DNA of 14,335 bases from the NCBI GenBank assembly GCA_002505355.1, contig DAUW01000027.1, forward strand, positions 1 through 14,335. Direction: 5' to 3'. Source of the DNA: Euryarchaeota archaeon UBA229. GTDB lineage: Archaea; Thermoplasmatota; Poseidoniia; Poseidoniales; Poseidoniaceae. The position numbers and the translations under genes are program-made. This document shows positions 5,447 to 14,200 of the stretch, piece by piece (within the stretch, counting starts at the first letter, position 1; each line of letters starts with the position of its first letter). The notes beneath the pieces are model-generated. The model did no database searches, was not told the origin of the DNA, and saw only the letters and a list, made by a program, of their open reading frames with translations.

Positions 5447-7997
5447 TTTCACCCCTCCTCTGAAGTATACCAATAGAAATCATGGCAATACTAGAGATTA
5501 GTATCATAATACCGAGGACGAAACCTCCCGACTCGGATACGTCGCTACTGATCTCTGTATTGATTGCCACATCGAAGTCAACTATGGTCACGGCACCAGC
5601 AACCAATTCTTGTCCTCCAACAACCGGAGCAATAGTATAACTGGTGAGCCCAGCAACTATTGGCTTGTCAGTAAACTCAAGCTCTGTAGTGTTACCAACC
5701 CTCTCGCCGTTTCTGTAAAGAATGAACTCTACGGTATCATCACCAGACCAACCCCACGACAGTGATACACCGGCAGGGCTGTTGGATACAATTAACCCAG
5801 ATGCTGACGGGCCTGTGGTTGTTTGAATAATCTGGGTAACCGTGTCCACCAAGCCAAGATCGTCCTCAACGGTTAGTATTATGCCGATTGTCCCTTGTCC
5901 AATTATCTCTATTTGCTCTCCCACAACAATTCCTGAATTGCCCAAACTATCCTGATATTGCCAAAAATAATTGGCAACGGTACCGTCTAAATCGAACGAT
6001 TTGCTACCATCGAGACGAATTATTTCCCCATCCCATAAATCTGCAGATAAAATCTCTACAACAGCGACTGGAGCAAGGTTATCGACGTTAACGGTATGTG
6101 TGTATTGCTGTAGTGGGCCATCATTGTCATGGTACGAAATCAACAGTGTCCAAGTTTGTCCTGCACCGAATAATGCTGCTGGAACTGTTGTTAAGTTGTC
6201 TAAACTACCTTCTCTAAAACCATTTCTTAGCCATTGTATGCTGGTCTCAATTTCATCACCGTCGGCATCGGTGAATATAGGGTCGACCGTTAAACCAGGC
6301 AAGCCATTATCAGCAAACGTCAAGTTGCTCGGTATTTCAGTGATAGTTAGTATTGGCAGGCTATTGACAACGGTAACAGATGCCTGAACGGATACTTGAC
6401 TGACTGATTCCCCATCACTAGCCTTTACTGAAACAGACCAGTTATCGCCCTTGGAGGTATACTGAGCTGGTAGTGGATTTACTCCGTCGAGAGGCGGTTG
6501 TGAGGCGCCGTTTTTAGACCACGTTATTACCGGGTCATCTAATTCATCGCCATCTAGGTCGGTGTAAGTATACTCGACTAATATCGCATCATCGGTTGTT
6601 ATCTCAGCCGGTGAGATGGTTATCGAGTCAACTACCGGTGGTGAATTGCGGATTAGCACCGAGGATTCGTACCAGATTGACCAATCCTTTCCGTCATTTA
6701 CTCTGACCTTCACAGTCCACAATTGCCCTTTTTGAGTCTCAGCAGCCGGTATCGATGATGATACTTGACTGGTTAAAGATGACCCTACAAGCCATTCAAT
6801 TTCAACATCAATGATTTGGTCGTTATCAAGGTCTTCTGCGGTATAGATCACCTGTAGGTTATCACTCGTAACCGGGTAAGTTGGAGAAATTTCTAATGAT
6901 GATAATTCCGGAGGGCTGTTTATTTGTGTGGAATCACCAATCGTGATAACTTGTGATGACCGAGTTTCAGTGAGGGTACCATCACTCACTGTTACCTCGA
7001 CACGCCATTCATCCCCGTGTCTAGTGGCAATAGATGGTACCGTAATGTCATCATTGAATTCGGTTACCAAAGCTCCGTCAAGATACCAATTTATCGAAAT
7101 TGTGAGGACATCCTGATCATCGTCGGCTGCCGAGTAACTAACCGTCAAATCGTCACCTTGTTCTGGGGAGGCTGGAGTTATTATTGGAGCCACAAGACTC
7201 GGCGCCGAATTGGCAATCGTGACAGTATTACTGGTGACCGTGTTGCCATAGTCTGTTCCGTCGGAGGGCCTAATTGTTGCGTACCACTCCTGCCCCTTTT
7301 GGGTTTCACTAGCCGGGACAGACAAGCCGTTAATTGTCCCTTGAGGCAACGCTTGTGAATCACGATACCATGTTATTTCACTACCTGACTCTTGATCATT
7401 ATCGGGATCACTGTAAGAATAGCTCAAGGACAACTGATTGGAGGTGACGGGATCGGTAGGGGCAAGTATAACGTTTGAAACCGATGGTGGGCCATTAACC
7501 GGAACGTTCTCTGGAAGTTGTACTACGCTGGTAGTCCACCTATCGCCACTATTGCCGCCGTTACCATTAGTCGTCATGCCAGCAACCTCAAAGGTGACTT
7601 GCCCTGCTCCAGCAGCGGGAGCTGTCCATTCAAAACTCCACGAACGATAACTGCTGCCTGTTATACTATGAGTAGCACTATTACCTTGGTTATTTACATT
7701 GACAAGCATAGCACCGATACCAGTGCTCAAGGTTCCTTTGTTTACTTCGAGAGAGAAACCCCCGCTCGAACCCGGGACTCCACCGCTGACATCTACTGTG
7801 AGTTGATACATGTTGCCTGCATCATATGAAGATGGCAGACCGGAAATACTGACACTAGCCGCATTTGAGCCTGTCTGTGAGTGGCAATTGCAGCCATATG
7901 CATGATTGAATACGCCCTGCTCATAGCCCTGTATCGCAGGCACAATTAGTAGCAGTCCTACTAAAGTGACAGCAACAATCACTCGGCGCTGACTCAT
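5439..7997 (-). CDS. Secreted Reeler-like and multi-Ig/PKD surface protein with CNCH motif
   Basis: An 852-residue exported protein. Residues 1-24 are a signal peptide (RRVIVAVTLVGLLLIVPAIQG). The mature start has NHAYGCNCHSQ with C36, C38 and H39, a CXCH shorter than any standard heme motif. Residues about 45-165 form a Reeler/choice-of-anchor V-like domain, with YQLTVDVSGG, GGFSLEV, and the family hallmark WSFEWTAPAAGAGQVTFEV. Five Ig-like repeats of about 93 residues follow (about 169-262, 263-354, 361-451, 452-545, 546-640), each with a core of the type T-x-KG-x-x-W-x-V-x-V and then DG. A PKD domain (about 642-727) and a fibronectin III-like domain (about 729-812) come next, then one C-terminal transmembrane helix (825-845) and a short basic tail. 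The repeats make a long stalk holding the N-terminal domain away from the membrane. It is the first gene of a three-gene operon, with its own 61-base leader after LigA. Confidence 0.87.
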   Translation of the reverse strand: MSQRRVIVAVTLVGLLLIVPAIQGYEQGVFNHAYGCNCHSQTGSNAASVSISGLPSSYDAGNMYQLTVDVSGGVPGSSGGFSLEVNKGTLSTGIGAMLVNVNNQGNSATHSITGSSYRSWSFEWTAPAAGAGQVTFEVAGMTTNGNGGNSGDRWTTSVVQLPENVPVNGPPSVSNVILAPTDPVTSNQLSLSYSYSDPDNDQESGSEITWYRDSQALPQGTINGLSVPASETQKGQEWYATIRPSDGTDYGNTVTSNTVTIANSAPSLVAPIITPASPEQGDDLTVSYSAADDDQDVLTISINWYLDGALVTEFNDDITVPSIATRHGDEWRVEVTVSDGTLTETRSSQVITIGDSTQINSPPELSSLEISPTYPVTSDNLQVIYTAEDLDNDQIIDVEIEWLVGSSLTSQVSSSIPAAETQKGQLWTVKVRVNDGKDWSIWYESSVLIRNSPPVVDSITISPAEITTDDAILVEYTYTDLDGDELDDPVITWSKNGASQPPLDGVNPLPAQYTSKGDNWSVSVKASDGESVSQVSVQASVTVVNSLPILTITEIPSNLTFADNGLPGLTVDPIFTDADGDEIETSIQWLRNGFREGSLDNLTTVPAALFGAGQTWTLLISYHDNDGPLQQYTHTVNVDNLAPVAVVEILSADLWDGEIIRLDGSKSFDLDGTVANYFWQYQDSLGNSGIVVGEQIEIIGQGTIGIILTVEDDLGLVDTVTQIIQTTTGPSASGLIVSNSPAGVSLSWGWSGDDTVEFILYRNGERVGNTTELEFTDKPIVAGLTSYTIAPVVGGQELVAGAVTIVDFDVAINTEISSDVSESGGFVLGIMILISSIAMISIGILQRRGEIE
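5454..5460 (-). promoter_or_regulatory. Strong ribosome binding site that sets a TTG start
   Basis: GAGGAGG on the minus strand lies 7 bases before TTG 5446 and inside the codons for the last arginines of the 852-residue protein. It decides the start of the CX3CH protein: GTG 5452 abuts it and TTG 5473 lies upstream of it. Confidence 0.7.
6078..7491 (-). repeat. Five tandem Ig-like repeats within the 852-aa surface protein
   Basis: At protein level this stretch encodes five consecutive domains of about 93 residues. Each begins with Ser/Pro-Pro and a valine/leucine-rich strand ending in (I/L)xP, carries an acidic DxDxD-type loop, and has a conserved K/H-G-x-x-W core followed by DG. The repeats are clearly diverged in DNA sequence, so they look like old duplications kept by selection and not recent copies. 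Confidence 0.7.
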
Positions 7998-8058
7998 AAT
8001 ACAACGAATGTCTTCGCACTATTGAAGATTTAGTGATAATTGTGCTTACAATAACCAG
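7998..8058 (-). promoter_or_regulatory. Leader region of the Reeler/CXCH operon
   Basis: This 61-base gap separates the LigA stop from the first gene of the three-gene surface operon. It is AT-rich (including ATTATCACTAAATC on the minus strand) and has no SD sequence before ATG 7997, unlike the downstream operon genes. That pattern suits a separate promoter with a short or absent leader. No single TATA box is convincing. Confidence 0.3.
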
Positions 8059-10194
8059 TTAGAAGTCAAGTAAGGATTTCTGCGACTTATTCTGACTAGA
8101 GTCGCTATCAGAGGTTTCAGGGGTTGTTGTATTTGTAGCCGAGTCGATGGCTTGCATGAGCTGAGTCTCACTCCAAACCGTTACTCCTAAGCTTTCTGCT
8201 TTAGATAATTTAGAGCCGGCGTTTTCACCAGCAATTAACACGTCAAGTTTCGCTGAGATTGAGCCAACTACTTTGCCACCTGCCGCCTTAACCATCAATT
8301 GTATTGCTTTGCGAGGCTGACTCAGAGTGCCAGTAATGCAGAATGATAGGCCGGCAAATTTGCCGCCCGACGCCACGGTTGGTTCCTCTGCTAATTGCAA
8401 ATAATTGGCTAGTTCACTGATTAAATTGCGTCTCAACTCAAGACCATCCCTAACCTGTATAGCGACTTTTTCACCAACCCCATCATGTTGACAAAACTCA
8501 CGAATTGCCGAATTCAGTTTGTGTGGTTTGCTATTGGCATCAAACTCAGGTCCAAATTCTTCGTCGCCATGCACCGCGTGTGCCCGCCTTAACCAATTGA
8601 ACATGCCCGCTAAGTCCTTGACATGACTTGCAAATAACAATGCCAACTCTGGGCCTATTCCGGGTATTCCGAGTGCGTGAATAAATTTACTGAGAGTCAT
8701 TTGCTTAGTCCGGTCTAATTCCGACAGCACATTAGTCGCAGACTTTTTGCCCATCCTCTCAAGGCTAGTTAATTGATCATGTGTCAGTTGATATAATCCT
8801 GATATTGAAGATATTAAATTTGCGTCTAGTAACTGTTCAACCAATTTTTCCCCAATACCGTCCATTTCGAGAGCCCGGCACCAGTATAGTATTGACCTGC
8901 TCGTCCTTGCATCGCATAATAGGTTATAGCATTTCAAAAATGCACCCTCTGTCACTAACTCCGAGTCACATGAGGGACATATCCTAGGCGGCACAATATC
9001 AATTGATTCTGGAAGTTGATAACTGAATACAGTACCATCTGCGTGTTTACGGTTTGCCATATCTTCTTGCTTGGCTCGACCAAGGCTCATCTCAATCTTT
9101 GGTATCACATCACCGCGCCGGACAATAAGTATCTTGTCGCCAATTTTCACATCTAATCTAGCGACCTCACCCGGATTGTGAAGCGTAGTGTTTTCGACAG
9201 TAACCCCACCAACACTTTGCGGCGCAATTCTTGCAACCGGAGTTACATTACCCGTTCTACCAGTTTGCCAATCGACACTCAAGAGCACAGAAGTTGCTTC
9301 TTCAGGGGGGAATTTCCAGGCTAATGCCCAGCGTGGATGATGGGCCGTCATGCCCAGGTTTTCCCGCTGTTGAAGATTGTCTAACTTGAACACAACTCCA
9401 TCAATTTCAAAGGTATAATCAGCGCGCTTATTTACCCATTCTTTGGTATATTCGATCATCTCAGTTTGTGGGCTATTGGAGTCAAAAACCCGCCACGGTG
9501 CTGGTTCAATCCCGGCCTGTTGTAACCATGATAGCAGTTCACTGTCAAAGGTTGCTTGTGGCGCATCATCAACGAATTTCACATCGTATGCACAAAACAC
9601 CAAATCAGCCGCTTCGGCTTTCCCGTCGCCGTGTTTCTGCCTTAGTGCCCCGGAACATAGATTTCTCGGGTTAGGTGAAACATCGCGATATTTTTCATTG
9701 AATACCGCAAGCGGCATAACAACTTCGCCGCGTACATGACAGTTAGCTGGAATGTTTAGGCGCTGAGGAATATTTGCTACCTGTTTAGCGTTGAGAGTAA
9801 CATCCTCTCCCCGCTCACCACTACCCCTAGTCGCAGCACGATGTAGATTACCTGCTACATATTCTAGAGATAACGCAGAACCATCTAACTTGGGCTGAGC
9901 GAGGAACCTCTTACCGCCGAAGGTGGATTGCGTAACAAAATGAATAATATCTGCATCTTCCGTTCCCTTATCAAGAGAACGCATTGGGAATTGGTGGTCG
10001 ACTTTTACAGTCCCCGGTAGCGGCTCTGGTCCGACTTCATGAAGCACTAAATTTTCCGGATCTAAGCTGCTTAGTTCATCCCACATCCGATCGAATTCGG
10101 CATCAGAAATCTCTGGTGCTGAGTGATTATAATACAGTTCGCGATGATAGCGAATGGCCGCAGAAAGTTCCTCAATTCTGCTCGCCTCGGCCAT
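8059..10194 (-). CDS. ligA: NAD+-dependent DNA ligase LigA with C-terminal PIP-box-like tail
   Basis: A 711-residue NAD+-dependent DNA ligase (bacterial type; usual length about 670). It seals nicks using NAD+ through a ligase-AMP intermediate. Domains in order: Ia NMN-binding region with YYNHSAPEISDAEFD (residues 21-35); adenylation domain with catalytic K102 in KLDG, and RGSGERGEDVT, RGEVVM, PNPRN and DGVVFK motifs; OB fold with GRTGNVTPVARI; zinc finger C406, C409, C422, C427; helix-hairpin-helix domain (about 440-600), which is a little long around 535-570; and BRCT (about 609-685). A low-complexity Thr/Ser/Asp linker then leads to QKSLLDF at the very end (Q705-F711), which matches the PCNA-interacting QxxLxxF pattern and is not part of standard LigA. 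GGGTGGT at 10206-10200, 5 bases before ATG 10194, supports the start. It follows the DUF296 gene by 31 bases, so is probably cotranscribed. In Archaea this enzyme is best explained by transfer from Bacteria. Confidence 0.97.
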   Translation of the reverse strand: MAEASRIEELSAAIRYHRELYYNHSAPEISDAEFDRMWDELSSLDPENLVLHEVGPEPLPGTVKVDHQFPMRSLDKGTEDADIIHFVTQSTFGGKRFLAQPKLDGSALSLEYVAGNLHRAATRGSGERGEDVTLNAKQVANIPQRLNIPANCHVRGEVVMPLAVFNEKYRDVSPNPRNLCSGALRQKHGDGKAEAADLVFCAYDVKFVDDAPQATFDSELLSWLQQAGIEPAPWRVFDSNSPQTEMIEYTKEWVNKRADYTFEIDGVVFKLDNLQQRENLGMTAHHPRWALAWKFPPEEATSVLLSVDWQTGRTGNVTPVARIAPQSVGGVTVENTTLHNPGEVARLDVKIGDKILIVRRGDVIPKIEMSLGRAKQEDMANRKHADGTVFSYQLPESIDIVPPRICPSCDSELVTEGAFLKCYNLLCDARTSRSILYWCRALEMDGIGEKLVEQLLDANLISSISGLYQLTHDQLTSLERMGKKSATNVLSELDRTKQMTLSKFIHALGIPGIGPELALLFASHVKDLAGMFNWLRRAHAVHGDEEFGPEFDANSKPHKLNSAIREFCQHDGVGEKVAIQVRDGLELRRNLISELANYLQLAEEPTVASGGKFAGLSFCITGTLSQPRKAIQLMVKAAGGKVVGSISAKLDVLIAGENAGSKLSKAESLGVTVWSETQLMQAIDSATNTTTPETSDSDSSQNKSQKSLLDF

Positions 10195-10199
10195 GATTT

Positions 10200-10206
10200 A
10201 CCACCC
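10200..10206 (-). promoter_or_regulatory. Ribosome binding site for ligA
   Basis: GGGTGGT on the minus strand, complementary to the archaeal 16S tail (GGTG core), lies 5 bases before ATG 10194. A strong SD in front of an internal gene indicates cotranscription with the DUF296 gene. Confidence 0.65.
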
Positions 10207-10225
10207 TAGTCATAGGCTATGAATA

Positions 10226-10654
10226 TCACGAAAATTGTAGACCCAATAGTTGGACATCCGCCAGCGGGCAGCGCGTCATTATTGCATGTGACATAACGCG
10301 TAAATGTATCTCTGCGACTACGGCAACCGTACATGAAAACATATGTCCTGCGTGAACATTACTGTCATCGTCAGCCCAGCTGCAGTGGATGTGAGTAAAC
10401 GGCTTACCATCCTGTGTCCGCGCAATGTTTCCAGACAGACTCACCAGTTCAGCGGGTTGACTAAGTTCCCTTTTGATGTATATTCCATCGTTATTCATGT
10501 ACCCATATATGTTACTGCGAGTCCTGCCAATGCCGCTTGTTATAGCTACCGCACTGAGTCCTAATTCATCTGCTAAATTCTGTAATGAAGCATGAATTTC
10601 TTCACCCGGATCAATTCTCACTAGCAGATCATCCCCACTTCTCGTCCATTCCAT
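10226..10654 (-). CDS. PPC/DUF296 domain protein
   Basis: A 142-residue stand-alone PPC (plants and prokaryotes conserved, DUF296) domain, about the usual length. The match spans the whole protein: the N-terminal DPGEEIHASLQNLADELGL, then AITSGIGRTRSNIYGY, ELVSLSGNIART, and the conserved histidine cluster FTHIHCSWADDDSNVHAGHM (H88, H90, H104), which binds a metal in solved members, ending in AVVAEIHL. In plants the domain is joined to AT-hooks in DNA-binding AHL proteins; the prokaryotic stand-alone proteins form trimers and have no settled function, so DNA binding should not be assumed. There is no AT-hook, signal peptide or membrane segment here. It sits between a membrane protein gene (37-base gap) and ligA (31-base gap), all on one strand. 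A weak GTGG lies 7 bases before ATG 10654. Association with DNA metabolism is suggested only by position next to ligA. Confidence 0.9.
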   Translation of the reverse strand: MEWTRSGDDLLVRIDPGEEIHASLQNLADELGLSAVAITSGIGRTRSNIYGYMNNDGIYIKRELSQPAELVSLSGNIARTQDGKPFTHIHCSWADDDSNVHAGHMFSCTVAVVAEIHLRVMSHAIMTRCPLADVQLLGLQFS

Positions 10655-10691
10655 GCCAATTCCACTGGCATGCGCCTATTGGTAATAGCGG

Positions 10692-11243
10692 TCATTCCGA
10701 TTCTTTGTCGATATGATAAAAACGTGCTATTGCATGTTTGGCTTGCTCCAAGTCATGATAATTCCCCCCCAGTGGCAAGGGTCCAAAGATTCCCCACCCT
10801 TTGCGCAGTAACATTATTCTACGCTTTGGCTGTTTTTTAGCTAAACGAAGACTGGACCACTCATATCGCTGGCCGTCAGCGAATAGGTGAGTAGAAGTTA
10901 CTGCATAACGCTTGGGAACCAGCAGATAAATAATGTGTAAAGCCAGCAAAGAATCCCAAATTATGCCATAAATTATGGGTGTTTTGGATAGAGAGATTAG
11001 TGCCCAAGGTAAACTCATCATTGCCGCCATAGAAAATAAATTGCCCCATTGACGAATTACTTCGTGTGTTCCCTCACTAGCCCATGCGTAACCACCACCA
11101 GGCAATTCACCGAAACTAGGAACATCGCGCTTTTGTTTCGTAAGCCAGAATGCATCCCATATGACGATGATTGCTAGCACAACGATAATGAATGCGGCAA
11201 ATGCTTCGGCTGAAGGAAGGTTGATTGTCGACAAGGTAATCAC
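10692..11243 (-). CDS. Membrane protein with C-terminal PH-like domain
   Basis: A 183-residue protein with three probable membrane segments: residues 13-34 (AFAAFIIVVLAIIVIWDAFW), about 68-86 and about 88-109. They are followed by a cytoplasmic beta-rich domain (about 110-183) with RYAVTSTHLFADGQRYEWSS, LLRKGWGIFGPLPL and a final amphipathic helix. The pattern of a strand ending in Y-x-V-T, a Trp in the third strand and a closing helix resembles bacterial PH-like domains found after membrane segments. Its ligand and function are unknown. The first codon used is GTG 11243, forming a GTGA overlap with the stop of the upstream surface protein; GGGAG at 11249-11245 is only 1 base from this GTG and 10 bases from an in-frame TTG at 11234, so the true start may be three codons later. 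Coupled translation with the upstream gene is clear either way. Confidence 0.75.
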   Translation of the reverse strand: MITLSTINLPSAEAFAAFIIVVLAIIVIWDAFWLTKQKRDVPSFGELPGGGYAWASEGTHEVIRQWGNLFSMAAMMSLPWALISLSKTPIIYGIIWDSLLALHIIYLLVPKRYAVTSTHLFADGQRYEWSSLRLAKKQPKRRIMLLRKGWGIFGPLPLGGNYHDLEQAKHAIARFYHIDKESE

Positions 11244-14200
11244 TCTCCCAGACCTTTTCTTGAACGTATGACATACATTCCTGCAACTATTATGCTAACG
11301 ACAATAAGAATTAGCGTTAGGGAATCAAACTGGCCGTCGTTATTACCTTGACTGCCCTCTAAAATGTCGGGTATACCATCGCCATCGTCGTCTTGGTCTT
11401 CGAATAGCTCAGTAACCTTGCCAACTGGACAATTCAGTTCATCCGGTTGGCCATCTCGGTCAGAATCTTGCCATGCACAGGGATCAACCGGCCATTCATC
11501 ACGAGAATCTATGATCCCATCATTATCATCATCTGAATCATATACATCAGGGCCACATGAGCGACTTAAGGTCAAATCAAACCATGTTGCATCATTGCAT
11601 GTGGAGAGATAGTCACTATCTGAGTCAAGTAGCAGGACCTCAATGGGTACTATTTGCTCACTTTGGGCCTGATTATTATCGGTAACTCTGATTGTTAACA
11701 AGTAATCACCCGGGGCATTTATCGTCAATAAGTGAGTGTGATTACGCGCAGTGTGAGTGTAAAATTCACTACCATCACCGTCAATTAATATCCATTGATA
11801 AGTTAACTCATGTGAGTTGTCGTTATCATCGGTGGCGATTATGGTTGATTCAAATGGTAGTGTTTGCATCACTACAGCAGTAGAATTTGGGGTGACAGAA
11901 TTAATTTGCGGCGCCTGATTTTCCAGCAGCACAAATAAGATTGGTGATGATAAATCGACTACCTCAATAAATGAAAGTGATCTTGTCTCGACTGGGTGAC
12001 CACTTGAATCTGCATTGATGTAAAGCGTTACAAGACTAACATCATCAATTAATTGTTCATGTCGGGCTTGTAATTTAACTTGTAGTTCGACGTACTTACC
12101 ATCTGCTTGCATTGTAACCTGATCTCCATTTGAGTAGGTTAGGTTGATGGTATAATTACTCGGTTTTACGACTCCCGAATAAGTAGACTGTAATTGTATG
12201 GCCTGAAAAAATTCTATGCTTGCGCCCTCATAGACTGATACTTCTTGATTCAATGGAATATCGATAAACTTGACAGAAATTAAGCCTGAAACGTCAATTG
12301 CGCCCGATATTTCCCCCTTATTGAAAATTAAGGGGTAGTTATCGATTGAGAGCGCAGTTGCTGACAAAATGGTGCCGTTGAGAATTTCCATTGGAGCAGT
12401 CGTATCCGCACCGTCTGCATGTAAATCAAGCCCAACAGCGTAGTCGGTAATTGTAACATTACGTAGGTGAACCGAATCTGAATAACGACCGTGATGACTA
12501 ATCAGTGCGGTTCCAAAACCTTGTCCTTGTAAGGTTAGGTTGGATATTATCCCTGCTGAACTATCAAAATCTATTGCTGGGGCACCTGTCAATCTAACTG
12601 ATCTGAGGTCTAGAGCACGATTATTCGCCCCACTGATTCCTGCTGCACCGCCAACGACTCCGTTTACGTCCTTTATTGACAAATCCCCATTGATATAGTC
12701 AAGCTTGATGATATTACCTGCGCCGTTAAATCTAGTTGCGTCTATACCTTGTATCAAACCAGCAACGTTGGATAGCATCAATCCATTAGAGGAATCTTGA
12801 CCAATGACAATTCCTGTTGCAGTCAGATTTGCATTTTCCGCCCTTAATGCCGGCCCATTACAACGGTATAGTTCGATATTATTGAGTTCGAGTTGGATAG
12901 TTGTCTCAACCACATCAATGCAGGCACTACTTGCATCACTGAGTACTGAATTAGCTATCCTAAACGTGCCCCCGTTTTGTTCATTAATTTCAATTAAGGC
13001 CCTAGAAGATGATGACCGAGAAATAGATACATCACTAGCCTCAAAATTTCCTCCTTCAAATATTACTGCCGGCGAGCTTTCCAACAGTGTTGTTCCCGCT
13101 AAAACCACATTGGAATACTGTGACTCCATTATCAAACCAGACCAACGGTCTCCAAATCCGGTTGAAGAAAAAGTTGCTGAGGAGGCCTCTAAGGATCCGA
13201 GTATAGTAATTTCCACCCCATCTGATATTCTTACTGCAACGCCGTCTGTAACAGTCATTGTGCGGCCTACTGGTATGGTTAAATCGGTTTTAAGATAGTA
13301 CGGACTCCATGTCGATTCGAGCGTGATGTCGACAGCATTGATCTCCTGTGCGTCTAGGGTCGATACAATGAATTGATGGGATTTTGGAAAGGAGGTGTTC
13401 CAAGTAATTAACTCATAAAAATCCTCAAGTTGTAGAATGACATTTTGGTTAACACCTGCTATGTCTCCCTGTGAATCAACCAATCGAGCAATCGATTCTA
13501 TTGTCACTTCTCCTGACAGATTAGTGTAATACTGCGTGCCATCAAATTGAATGATTGCGCTGGGTATTGGAATGCCTCTATCAACAACTGAGATTTGTAG
13601 TTCAGCAGTTATCGTGAACGATGATGTTGTAGGTACAATCAAATCTCCTGTTGCTCCGCCGTTTTCGTTGACAAGTTGACAACCCGAGCCGATGGTGACC
13701 TGCTGGGTGAAAAATAGATTCTTTACCCTCTTTTCACCATGACAATTCCATACAACTGATGAGTCAATGGTGAAATTTGCGTTTTGATTATGACTAGATA
13801 TTTCACTGGAATCATGTAGTATGATTGATGCTGATATAATTGTTGAATTTAGCCCGGTGATTTGCGCATTATTCTCTATCACTATCGATTTTCCTGGATA
13901 CAACTCAAGGATAGTGTTTTTTAATTGCAGTTTAGCATTATCTTGGATGGTGAGATTGCCAGAAATTGGTTGGGTCGAGTCTAATGATTGTAGAGTAATT
14001 GCGGCGTTACCTGATATTACCCAGTCGCCGTTAGGAATAACTGGGACCTGTACTACTTGGCCGGATACGCCGCCAAACAGTTCTTGCTCCACACCGACTC
14101 CCTGAACAGTAGCAAGGGCGAGAGAACCGCTAGAGAACAGTGGGAGAGTTGCTTCTCCGTTTTCATCAGTTGTCATTTCAAAGGTATTTACAACAACTAC

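Noticed and set aside
5097..5501. Plus-strand open frame of 134 codons across the start of the CX3CH gene
   Set aside because: It is antisense to a signal peptide, a Cys-His motif and an SD that fit each other, and its own product has no recognisable features.
7881..7892. Calling the 852-residue protein a canonical c-type cytochrome
   Set aside because: The spacing is CXCH, not CXXCH, so a heme cannot be claimed from the sequence alone.
8810..8980. Cysteine pairs in LigA as a heme or redox motif
   Set aside because: C406, C409, C422 and C427 are the standard LigA zinc finger between the OB fold and the helix-hairpin-helix domain.
12804..13298. Plus-strand open frame of 164 codons within the large surface protein gene
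   Set aside because: The minus-strand frame is continuous over more than 3 kb with beta-helix character; the plus-strand product is low-complexity Ser/Pro/Ala and looks like a shadow.
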